DNA from: Tricholoma matsutake | Lineage: Eukaryota; Basidiomycota; Agaricomycetes; Agaricales; Tricholomataceae | Direction of reading: 5' to 3' | Length of the DNA stretch: 64,000 nucleotides | NCBI GenBank assembly: GCA_026075535.2 | Contig: AP026543.1 | Coordinates: forward strand, 1,984,001 to 2,048,000 | In this document: positions 56,300 through 64,000 of the stretch, piece after piece | How positions within the stretch are numbered: position 1 is the stretch's first letter | Layout: every line of letters starts with the position of its first letter | Notes under the pieces: generated by a model | Seen by the model: only the letters and a program-made list of their open reading frames with translations | Told to the model about the DNA's origin: nothing | Databases searched by the model: none | Position numbers and translations under genes: made by a program

Positions 56300-56668
56300 T
56301 CAGATTATGTAGTCATGACTTCAGGAGAGGGAGGAGAGAGTTTATATGAGCAATAGAGGGTCCCTGATCTCAACGACGGTGTCCTTCAAATGAGTCACAG
56401 GTGGGCCTGCATCACACAAATAACTTCCGCCACCAGGATAGAGAAGAGAAATAATAATTATCATTGTGAGAATGATATGGATTGTGTGAACGGGGATCAC
56501 GAGCACCCGGGAGAGTTTAGAGGTAGTATGGGTGTGAGGAGTGTGAGGAGAGCACGTGTGAGATGAGAGATGAGAGAAATGAGGAGCACATGACTGATGT
56601 AAGATATTATGCATATACGAGATGTATTATGTAGCATGAGAAAGTAAGAGAAGTAGTTAGAGAGATGC
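56300..56668. other. Intron-like/non-coding stretch of the YR element
   Basis: Between the chromovirus and the RT palm, the minus strand is pyrimidine-rich (ctctcatctctcatctcac) and ends at a CCTCAG acceptor near 56290. It may be an enlarged intron of the YR element. The target duplicate gatgc is at 56664-56668. Confidence 0.35.
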
Positions 56669-57094
56669 TATAAGGGCAACCTAAGCCTCTAGCAAAGGGA
56701 AATCCGAAGTTAAAATTATACTACATAATACAGGCATTGGGGGCGCACCTAGCAAAGGGAAATCCAAAGAGAAAACTCTAAGGATCCCCTTGCTGATGCC
56801 CAGTATATGTGAAGACGACAAAAATCAAATATAACCTAAAAATAGAAAAAGGCGGAGATAGGCGGATCAAGGCCACCGAATGACATCATACCAAGGGGTA
56901 TGTGTCGGAAGGGGTACTCCGCCTCTAAATATAAAAGTGTCAACATATACAAACATGATAGCAAGGGAAAATTAGTAATAAAATCCGGAAAAATCATAAA
57001 AAATGAAGAATAGAAGGAAATGAGGTGGGGAAAAATATGGGACGAACATAAAAAATAGGAAAAACACACAGGGCACCCCCTTAGTCCCTTTACA
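56669..57094 (-). repeat. Chromovirus 3' LTR
   Basis: 426 bp, starting tataagggcaacc and ending ccctttaca on plus. It differs from the other LTR at five sites, all transitions, four of them at CpG dinucleotides. Confidence 0.95.
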
Positions 57095-57105
57095 TCACCC
57101 CCTCT

Positions 57106-60100
57106 CTAAGATGCATTGCCCCGATGCATTCGAAATCGTATACGACCAAAGTCCGTGACTTGAATGCGACGCGGTGCAGCAGTGTGCCGTCGGTGGAATT
57201 CCTTGATTAACCGAGGGGCATTTACGTCAGACTCTTCGACCCATGAGTTCTCCTCATACCCATAACCCTTCCAATGTACCAAATACTGGAGTTTTCCTCG
57301 ACGCAAATGGCTGTCCAAGATTGACTCGACTTCATATTGGGGTTCTCCCTTGATCACTGTAGGTGGTGGTGGTGGGTGTGAATGGCATCCCGGGAACGGA
57401 TCTGGGGGAGCTGGAAGCAATTTGACGACATGGAAGACGGGATGGAGTCTGGACATGGAGGCTGGGAGGCGTAGACGATAGGCATGTGTTCCAACGCACT
57501 TGACAATGGGGAAAGGTCCCAAGAAGCGATGAGCGAGTTTCTTGGATGGACGTGTAGTGGAGATGTCACTGGAGTCAAGATAAACTCGATCACCAACCTT
57601 GTACTGAGGGGTTGGGGAGTGGCGCTGGTTGTAAAATCGCGCCATGTCGTCCTTCGCCTTTGCTAAGGCTGCCCTTGCCTCCTCCAAGCTATCCCTCATG
57701 CGTTCTGTGAACTCATTCACTGTCTCGATGTGTGAGGGAGTTTGGCGAGGTTCAAATCCCATGCATGGATGTCGTCCAGTGTCTAAGAGGAAAGGGGTCT
57801 GTTGAGTGGAAGCATGGACATGGTTGTTGTATCCGAACTCGGCCAAAGGAAGGAGATCATCCCAATTGTCCTGGCGTTCATTGACAAAGAGGCGGATGTA
57901 CTGCTCCAGTTCCTGGTTGACTCGCTCCGTCTGGCCATCAGTTTGTGGGTGATAAGCAGTTGAAGCGAGGAGTTTGATCCCCAGGAGTCGGTACAGCTCA
58001 CGAGTGAACTCTGCCATGAACTGAGGGCCACGATCAGAGAGGAAGGCACCAGGAAGTCCATGTAACTTCCACACGTGGTGGAGGTAGAGTCGAGCGGCAC
58101 CTAGGACACTGACAGTGGTGTGAGTGGGAATGAAGTGAGCGCGTTTTCCCACTGAGTCAACTGTGCACATCACCGCATCAAACCCATTTGACTCTGGCAA
58201 TTCCACCACAAAGTCGACGCTGACGACATCCCAACGACTCTCTGGAACAGGAAGAGGGTGTAGCTCACCAATAGGCTTGCGACGAGGGACCTTGGTGCGT
58301 AAGCAAAGGTCACAAGTGCGACAATACTGACCAATGAGCCGTGACATTTGTGGCCACCAATAGTTCCATGAGGTGAGCTCCAAGGTCTTCCAGCGTCCGG
58401 GGTGGCCAGCAATCTGTGAGTCATGGTGTTGGGATATGATGCGCCGGCGAAGGTCTGGGTCATTGGGAACATAGATGCGATCCCTGAAATACAACAAGTC
58501 CTCCTTTTCAGCCCACTCTGCCGCACGTAAGGAAAGGGTCGATCCCTTCCTCAGTTCTTTAACAGCTCGGGCAACAACATCCTCATGTAAACCGCTACGG
58601 TTTGCGCGACGAATGTCACGTAGAATGTCCCGCTCCTCGCCCTGGGGTACGATGCCTTCCAGTGCCCGAATGGTGAACAGGTCTGGCTGCAACAGCACAA
58701 TGTTTTGGTTGTCGCCGCTGCCATCCCCATGGTCTGCACGTCGGGATAGGGCATCGGTCTTCCCCATGCTGCGACCCGGATGGTGGTGCAAGGAGAAGTC
58801 GAATCTAGATAGATACAGGGACCAACGAGCTTGACGACGGTTCAATTTCTTGGCCGTCATGAAGTACTCGAGGTTCTTGTGATCCGTCCAAATTTCCACC
58901 TTGTGTTGGGCACCCTCGAGGAAGTGTCGCCACTCCTCAAGCGCACGCATTATCGCCAACATCTCCTTGTCATGGATCTCGTAGTTTCTCTCTACAGCAC
59001 TAAGGCTTTTGGAGTAGAACGCAACAGGATGCCACTTCTGGTCCTCCGGAGACTGCTGAGACAACACAGCGCCTGTCGCAAAGTCAGAACTGTCGGCTTC
59101 TACACGAAAAGGACGCGAATCATCAGCAAAGGTAAGGATCGGAGCGGAAGTGACCATCTCCTTAAGCTTTTCGAACGCCTCCTGTTGTGCATTATCCCAC
59201 CTCCATGCCTCCTTTCCTGTCAAGTCGAACAGCGGTCGTGCATGATGTGAGAAATCCTTGATAAAACGCCGATAAAAATTGATGAAGCCCAGGAAAGACT
59301 GCACCTCCTTCTTGTTCGTGGGCGCAGGCCAAGCTGTGACCCCATTTACCTTGATAGGATCCATCTCCACTTGACCCTCCGAGATAATCAGGCCGAGGTA
59401 CTCGATCTTGGTCCTTTCGAACTCGCATTTGTCCTGACGAAGGTAGAGTTTGTACCGTCGAAGTCGCTCTAGGACGAGGCGCGTGATGCGACGGTGCTCT
59501 TCAACCGTGCGAGTGAAGATGAGGATGTCGTCGAGATAGATGCAGACAACGCCTTCGAGGATGAGGTCATGGAAGATGTCGTTCATCATGGTCTGAAAGG
59601 TGGCAGGGCTATTAGTAAGGCCAAAGAACATGACAAGCAGTTCAAAAAGACCACGGTTGGTACGAAAGGCTGCCTTCCACTCATCTCCCTCCTTTATCCT
59701 CACATTATTATAGCCCCAACGGACATCGAGCTTGGTGAAGTATCGGGCTCCACGGAGCTGGTTTACGAGTTCGGAGATGAGGGGTAGTGGGTAGCGATTT
59801 TTGACCGTGATGTTGTTGAGTCTTCTGTAGTCTTGAACCGGTTGAAGTGAGCCATCCTTCTTCTTGACAAAGAAAAAGGGAGAGGCCATGGGTGACTTCG
59901 ATGGTCGAATACGTCCAGAGGCCAGGTGCTCGTCGATGAACTGGTCAAGCTGCCGTTGTTCCTCCGGAGAGAGAGGATAGACCTTGCAGGATGAAGGGGT
60001 TGCGCCGGGGGTGAGTTCGATCACGTGATCCCATGGCTTACGCGCAGGAAGAGAGTCGAATGACTCCTTGGAGAACACGTCTTCAAACTCATGGAGATGA

Positions 60101-61008
60101 GGGAGTAAGGAGTTAGTAGAGGATTTAGCAGCGTTGTTTTTGTGGAAGGCCTCGGCGAGGCGTTGGGATATGTTCAATGTGGCACACACCTCATGCGATG
60201 AGCGAATCGCAGTGTAGAAGATCCGATCACCCTCCTCCACTTCCTCTGGGTCCTCATCATCATCATCCGAGTCCGGCATTAGATCAGGAACCCCTTCCAA
60301 TTCCACTTCAGGTATAGGCAGGGGTCCAGCACGACACTTCTGAGTTCGTCGTATTGCCGCCTTCTGTCCACGACGTTCTTGCCTGGCTTCTGTGAAACAC
60401 GTCCGACAGCGGGATGGACATCGGCTCATGGTAACCTCCCCGGTGCGCCAGTCGACCTCTGGGTTATGGTCTCGAAGCCATGGATATCCCAAAATCGCCT
60501 TTTGCTTTCCTAATTGAGTGACAGCAAAAAGGGCACGCTCACTATGATCTTTGTAACGGAGAACCAGGTCTGCAACCTCTCGGATGGCACCAGCTTCATT
60601 TGGGGATCCATCCACGTTATATACAGGTATCGGACGTGAGAGTGAGCGAGTATTTAGACGATGTTGTTGTACCAGATGGGAATCGATGAAGAGACCAGTC
60701 GCACCAGAGTCCAGGAGCGCAGAAACACCGAGTATCTGTCCAGTGTCGGTCGTCTGCAGTTCGATGGCTAGGTTTAAGGAATGTGCAGAGGGAGTGGATG
60801 CCACAATATACTTGCGTGGTAGTTTACGCTCCCATGATTTAATTTTGGGACGTGGAGTAGAAGGAGAGATGGGGAGAGCAGGTACGTCTTTAGCCAACTT
60901 CGAAGGGTCAGAGAGGGGAGCAGTCACAGAAATGGATTCATTCTCCAGGGATTCAACTGACAAGACTTCAAAGCGGTTATGGACAGGCAGTGAGGGCATA
61001 CGATTCAC
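57106..61008 (-). CDS. pol: Pol polyprotein of the chromovirus (protease, RT, RNase H, integrase, chromodomain)
   Basis: The 1,300-codon frame has no internal stop. An aspartic protease has D100 in ALLDSGATG. RT has LDVRWGYN near 428, FFGLTNSPATFQ near 461 and active-site YLDD at 491-494. RNase H follows (EADSSDFATG near 638, HDKEML 679-684, WTDHKN 708, DALSRR 752). Integrase has a zinc-binding HH/CC region (HHDSQIAGHPGRW 861, CDLC 899-902) and D932, D992, E1028 in VDF, SDRG and DGQTER. A C-terminal chromodomain (YEVESILDSHL, LQYLVHWKGYGYEENSW) follows. No ATG occurs before codon 4; the first in-frame codon listed is GTG at 61008 and the first ATG is at 60999. The frame is -1 relative to gag and open back to 61050, overlapping gag by about 46 nt. 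It is therefore likely expressed by frameshifting or re-initiation. Confidence 0.95.
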   Translation of the reverse strand: MNRMPSLPVHNRFEVLSVESLENESISVTAPLSDPSKLAKDVPALPISPSTPRPKIKSWERKLPRKYIVASTPSAHSLNLAIELQTTDTGQILGVSALLDSGATGLFIDSHLVQQHRLNTRSLSRPIPVYNVDGSPNEAGAIREVADLVLRYKDHSERALFAVTQLGKQKAILGYPWLRDHNPEVDWRTGEVTMSRCPSRCRTCFTEARQERRGQKAAIRRTQKCRAGPLPIPEVELEGVPDLMPDSDDDDEDPEEVEEGDRIFYTAIRSSHEVCATLNISQRLAEAFHKNNAAKSSTNSLLPHLHEFEDVFSKESFDSLPARKPWDHVIELTPGATPSSCKVYPLSPEEQRQLDQFIDEHLASGRIRPSKSPMASPFFFVKKKDGSLQPVQDYRRLNNITVKNRYPLPLISELVNQLRGARYFTKLDVRWGYNNVRIKEGDEWKAAFRTNRGLFELLVMFFGLTNSPATFQTMMNDIFHDLILEGVVCIYLDDILIFTRTVEEHRRITRLVLERLRRYKLYLRQDKCEFERTKIEYLGLIISEGQVEMDPIKVNGVTAWPAPTNKKEVQSFLGFINFYRRFIKDFSHHARPLFDLTGKEAWRWDNAQQEAFEKLKEMVTSAPILTFADDSRPFRVEADSSDFATGAVLSQQSPEDQKWHPVAFYSKSLSAVERNYEIHDKEMLAIMRALEEWRHFLEGAQHKVEIWTDHKNLEYFMTAKKLNRRQARWSLYLSRFDFSLHHHPGRSMGKTDALSRRADHGDGSGDNQNIVLLQPDLFTIRALEGIVPQGEERDILRDIRRANRSGLHEDVVARAVKELRKGSTLSLRAAEWAEKEDLLYFRDRIYVPNDPDLRRRIISQHHDSQIAGHPGRWKTLELTSWNYWWPQMSRLIGQYCRTCDLCLRTKVPRRKPIGELHPLPVPESRWDVVSVDFVVELPESNGFDAVMCTVDSVGKRAHFIPTHTTVSVLGAARLYLHHVWKLHGLPGAFLSDRGPQFMAEFTRELYRLLGIKLLASTAYHPQTDGQTERVNQELEQYIRLFVNERQDNWDDLLPLAEFGYNNHVHASTQQTPFLLDTGRHPCMGFEPRQTPSHIETVNEFTERMRDSLEEARAALAKAKDDMARFYNQRHSPTPQYKVGDRVYLDSSDISTTRPSKKLAHRFLGPFPIVKCVGTHAYRLRLPASMSRLHPVFHVVKLLPAPPDPFPGCHSHPPPPPTVIKGEPQYEVESILDSHLRRGKLQYLVHWKGYGYEENSWVEESDVNAPRLIKEFHRRHTAAPRRIQVTDFGRIRFRMHRGNAS

Positions 61009-62123
61009 TCGCTGCGAATAGGAAAATCCTGCTCCTCTACAACTTCCAGCTTAACCTCCTCTGCAACTTGATCCTTCGCTTCCTCAACATCTACAAGTGC
61101 CAACAGATCTTGCAGGAGTTCGTCTCGTCCCTCGGGGGTGAGCATGCAGATATCCTGACGATGGGGACACGCTCCAGCCCTGTGTCCAGGTTCCCCACAA
61201 CGGTAGCAGAGATCCAACTTACGTGCACGGCTGCAGGCTGCATCAACATCCATTGGTACTGGGATATTGACGGCTGGTGTGGGAGTTTGACGAGCAGGAA
61301 TGGGGTTAGGGTGGGGGAGGCTTCGATTGAAGGTGTAGGGTGTATGAGTGGTAATTGGAGCACGGAATGCAGCATTAAACGCCGCATTTGTGAGTCGGTT
61401 CTCGTCACAGAGTGAAGCAGCTTCATACCAAGCAAGGATATCATCGTCCGCTGGGCGCCCTTCCAACATCTGTGCAATCTGGTCCTGAATTTCTCGGTTG
61501 AGCCCCCGTCGGAACTTCACCACCACTGGTAACCCACTCCCATACCCTGCCATGTCCACCAAATCCTTGAACTCATCGATATAGTCGTCCACGGATCGAC
61601 GTCCCTGGTGGTAAATGGATGACTCAAGTCGTGTCACTGCTCGGTGGCGTTCATTGAGGGGGCAGAAGTGGCATACGAACTCAGCTCGAAAGTCACCCCA
61701 AGTGGAGAAAGGTAGAGAACCGAGTTCTTTAGTTTGACGTAGGATACGGTCCACATAGAGATAGGCGCGTTCAGATTTCATGTATGTGAAGGCCCAATAA
61801 ATTTTTGCAGCCTCATCGACGAATTGATGCGACTGGAGACTAATGTATAACTCACAGGAATTAAGGAATGCACGTCCCTGCGCACGTGCACCATTAAATT
61901 CGGCGGGGGGGGACGGTTTGATCTGGGCACATTCCTTAGTGGACGTGTTTGGCAAAACATCGTTGTTGGGTGCGCTTGGAGTCGTGAAGGGGGAACTATT
62001 AGTCGTAGGGTTAGCCTGGAGGGTCCTAACGAAGTTTTCAATCGTAGATTTAAGCGAGTCGATTTGCGCGCGCATTCCGGAAACGTCGCTTTCAAGCGCG
62101 TCGAAGCGTTCTGATGCGTCCAT
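61005..62123 (-). CDS. gag: Gag of the chromovirus
   Basis: A 372-residue frame from ATG at 62123 to TGA at 61005. A predicted coiled segment (MRAQIDSLKSTIENFVRTL) opens it. The Ty3-type capsid region follows (FLNSCELYISLQSHQF, TWGDFRAEFVCHFCPLNERHRAVTRLESS, VDDYIDEFKDLVDMAGY). A CCHC zinc knuckle CYRCGEPGHRAGAC lies at about 306-319, followed by an acidic tail. Gag forms the particle that packages the element's RNA. The length is normal for the family and the frame is complete. Confidence 0.95.
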   Translation of the reverse strand: MDASERFDALESDVSGMRAQIDSLKSTIENFVRTLQANPTTNSSPFTTPSAPNNDVLPNTSTKECAQIKPSPPAEFNGARAQGRAFLNSCELYISLQSHQFVDEAAKIYWAFTYMKSERAYLYVDRILRQTKELGSLPFSTWGDFRAEFVCHFCPLNERHRAVTRLESSIYHQGRRSVDDYIDEFKDLVDMAGYGSGLPVVVKFRRGLNREIQDQIAQMLEGRPADDDILAWYEAASLCDENRLTNAAFNAAFRAPITTHTPYTFNRSLPHPNPIPARQTPTPAVNIPVPMDVDAACSRARKLDLCYRCGEPGHRAGACPHRQDICMLTPEGRDELLQDLLALVDVEEAKDQVAEEVKLEVVEEQDFPIRSE

Positions 62124-62289
62124 GTCGCTAGGGAGCGCGTTTGGCGAAAATGGCGGCGCAATAAAGGCGAGAGTATCTGGAACGGTGTGTAGGGACTCTG
62201 TGGAGCTTTGGGAAGCGTCGTCCAGTCCGTACCTGCCTATTTTGGGCAGCGCGTTCGCGATTTTCGGGCCTTAGGGGAGAGTTTTCTAC

Positions 62290-62715
62290 TATAAGGGCAA
62301 CCTAAGCCTCTAGCAAAGGGAAATCTGAAGTTAAAATTATACTACATAATACAGGCATTGGGGGCGCACCTAGCAAAGGGAAATCCGAAGAGAAAACTCT
62401 AAGGATCCCCTTGCTGATGCCCAGTATATGTGAAGACGACAAAAATCAAATATAACCTAAAAATAGAAAAAGGCGGAGATAGGCGGATCAAGGCCGCCGA
62501 ATGACATCATACCAAGGGGTATGTGTCGGAAGGGGTACTCCACCTCTAAATATAAAAGTGTCAACATATACAAACATGATAGCAAGGGAAAATTAGTAAT
62601 AAAATCCGGAAAAATCATAAAAAATGAAGAATAGAAGGAAATGAGGTGGGGAAAAATATGGGACGAACATAAAAAATAGGAAAAACACACAGGGCACCCC
62701 CTTAGTCCCCTTACA
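62290..62715 (-). repeat. Chromovirus 5' LTR
   Basis: 426 bp. On the minus strand transcription would start in this LTR. Just inside it the sequence is GTAGAAAACTCTCCCC, which has no obvious TGG-type primer-binding site, so the priming tRNA is unclear. Confidence 0.95.
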
Positions 62716-62720
62716 GATGC

Positions 62721-63748
62721 ACAATTTTAGCAACATCCATTGCTTTCCCCCAGCGCATGGGATAGTCAACTGGGTTGATCTCGTCATTGATGGAGGATTG
62801 AGCTTTCCCTTTGTATGACAGGTGTTGACATACATGATGTTTGGTAGGCTTGTCCAGTGTGCCTTCCTTTGTAGCCACCTGCAGAGGTGATGAATGGAAT
62901 GGTCCAATTTTGAGTTCAAGCTCTTCTCTTGTGAAGGGACCAGAGAAGCAACTGAGCTGGAGTTCCTCAGCAATGTAAGCATGAATTGTGTCAGCCTGAA
63001 GGTTGGCACTGGAGAGATTGGGAGGAGTAAAAGTGTGGTTGAGTGGTGTGAGATTGCCAATAGGAAAACCATGCGTAAGCTTGAAAGGGAATTCTGGGTA
63101 GCGGGAGAGGAGTTGTGCACGTTTGAGAAAGGTTTGGAAGTGCTGAGCTGAGTATGGTGTTTGAATTTTTGCATAGTCACAATCTTTGTCGTATGGCAAG
63201 GGTTCTGCTATTTGGAGATTGTCAAAGTAGACATGAGGCATCGAACTATTCAATTTTGCATTAAGAGGCAGAGATCGCCAGTCTCTGTAAAATGGAGTCA
63301 ATGCAAGAGGCATTTCCAAGAAGGTTTTAGGTGTCGATGACACCTCAAAGACACTTTCATGCGCAGGCTCCATGATCAGTGGAGCCACACCACAAACAGG
63401 CATGTTGGGAGGGGTGGTCGGTCTTGCAATGTCGCTTGGCTGAGTTGAGTTGGAAGGTAATGCAGAAGATGGTTGTGGAGTTGGTGCGGAGAGTAAGCTT
63501 CCCGTTGAGATATTTTGAGTACGTCGGAACACCTGCTGGCATCGTGTCTTCATGGCAGTCACTGAATTTATGCCCAGTTCTTTTACAGCACAGACAGAGG
63601 GGAGCAGAGCAAGTGGCTTCAGACTTGGTATCTCAATCGCGAAAGGACAGGTTGGGATCTGTGAGCGCTGGACAAAATTTGCTGGTTTCCCAGTTATACA
63701 GTTGGTATCAGGCCTTGGAGCTGGAAGAAGGCTGAGGATCCTGCCCAA
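62721..63748 (-). pseudogene. Gag/N-terminal RT region of the YR retrotransposon
   Basis: The 345-codon frame contains an N-terminal Pro/Ser-rich part. It is followed by TPYSAQHFQTFLKRAQLL, FKLTHGFPIGNLTPLNHTFTPPN, ADTIHAYIAEELQLSCFSGPF, HHVCQHLSYKGKAQSSIND and YPMRWGKAMDVAKIVHL. This is the segment that normally precedes APPGTQAATLD in these elements, and that phrase lies at 56.28 kb beyond the chromovirus. The frame ends exactly at the chromovirus insertion. An N-terminal Cys-rich knuckle seems degraded. Confidence 0.7.
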
Positions 63749-64000
63749 GTTCTCAGGTCACATTCCGTATGCTCGCTGACATTACTTCGAGCTTGACTGA
63801 TTCGAGGTGTCGTAGGTAGCTGCCCTTGTCAAATGTCCGAGGATTGATGCAATAATGAGTTCATTCAGCGATGTCAAATTGAAGGATCACTGGGAAATTG
63901 AGACAGAAGTCATCATGCATGGAGAGAAAGAGGTAGTGTTCTCTCCACCTGGTAGCAATCTTGATATCACAGTGTGGGTCTAGAAAAATAAGGTACCATT
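63749..64000. other. Upstream part of the YR element or flank
   Basis: No convincing frame. On minus a short stretch (LNELIIASILGHL) may be decayed coding sequence. The window ends here. Confidence 0.25.

Larger units (their letters stand above)
56669..62715 (-). mobile_element. Intact-looking Ty3/Gypsy chromovirus, 6,047 bp
   Basis: LTRs of 426 bp (56669-57094 and 62290-62715) differ at only five positions, with no indel. The element is flanked by the 5-bp duplication gatgc (56664-56668 and 62716-62720). gag and pol are both open. The LTR reads TGTAAG...CTTATA on the minus strand, so the usual terminal CA is TA here. It sits in the YR retrotransposon. Together these point to a recent insertion that may still be active. 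Confidence 0.95.
53700..64000 (-). mobile_element. Tyrosine-recombinase retrotransposon (DIRS/Ngaro-like), split by a chromovirus
   Basis: Minus-strand coding order is Gag/RT N-terminal region (63748-62721), [chromovirus insertion 56669-62715], RT palm (56298-56020), RT/RNase H (55971-55462), and recombinase (54930-53769). This RT-RH-YR order without integrase is that of DIRS-order elements. Several domains are frame-shifted and the element runs off or ends near the window edge. Terminal repeats were not identified. Confidence 0.75.

Noticed and set aside
58475..61021. Plus-strand ORFs opposite the chromovirus pol
   Set aside because: They are shadow frames of the conserved minus-strand pol and have no family features.

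Overview
The window looks like a transposon-dense stretch of nuclear DNA from a basidiomycete fungus, most likely an agaricomycete. The evidence is the short spliceosomal introns (about 45-65 nt, GTAAGT donors, CTAAC-like branch sites), chromodomain Ty3/Gypsy elements, a hAT element, a tyrosine-recombinase retroelement, a KDZ-type transposase, a TET/JBP-like oxygenase fragment and PIF1-helicase and P-loop remnants. There is no bacterial-style operon, rRNA or CRISPR. Most reading frames belong to mobile elements, many of them broken.

Layout. 1-2.1 kb: a tandem array of ~150-bp units, a tRNA-like sequence, an inverted repeat and a Gypsy 3' fragment. 2.4-3.4 kb: a cysteine-peptidase-like pseudogene (-). 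4.7-14.4 kb: a 2.7-kb AT-rich tandem duplication whose second copy is split by a non-autonomous LTR element (9361-13655, TSD ttgga), itself split by a non-autonomous hAT element (11065-12490). 15.65-21.4 kb: a 444-bp foldback element, then a complete 5-kb hAT element (TSD ctcctccc) with a 13-exon transposase gene carrying four in-frame TGA codons. 21.4-27.5 kb: GC-rich hairpin-bearing islands, a PIF1-like helicase fragment, a minisatellite and a TET/JBP-like oxygenase fragment. 28.6-32.0 kb: pieces of unrecognised genes with two more hAT-type elements (29438-30885 and 31577-32020), each with a perfect 8-bp TSD. 32.2-36.7 kb: an inverted satellite and a decayed KDZ transposase. 36.7-39.6 kb: a shattered Gypsy copy with a MITE. 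39.7-41.5 kb: a P-loop (Crinkler-like) pseudogene. 41.6-46.7 kb: two head-to-head paralogous CorA-like membrane protein genes, the best intact cellular genes here. 48.2-53.35 kb: an old decayed Gypsy element. 53.7-64 kb: a tyrosine-recombinase retrotransposon split by an apparently intact chromovirus (56669-62715, TSD gatgc).

How it fits together. The hAT elements share a terminal signature (TAGT.TTRARRGTC) and accented subterminal ACCGGT/CCAGT repeats, so the autonomous copy is a natural source, now or in the past, for the smaller ones. Decay is dominated by changes that look like CpG to TpG/CpA: all four hAT stops fit CGA to TGA, and four of the five differences between the young LTR pair are at CpG sites. 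That suggests cytosine methylation (or a RIP-like process) acting on repeats. This is notable beside a TET/JBP-like fragment, a family that acts on 5-methylcytosine. Coordinates of decayed elements are approximate. Exon models were built by hand from splice signals and frame continuity.
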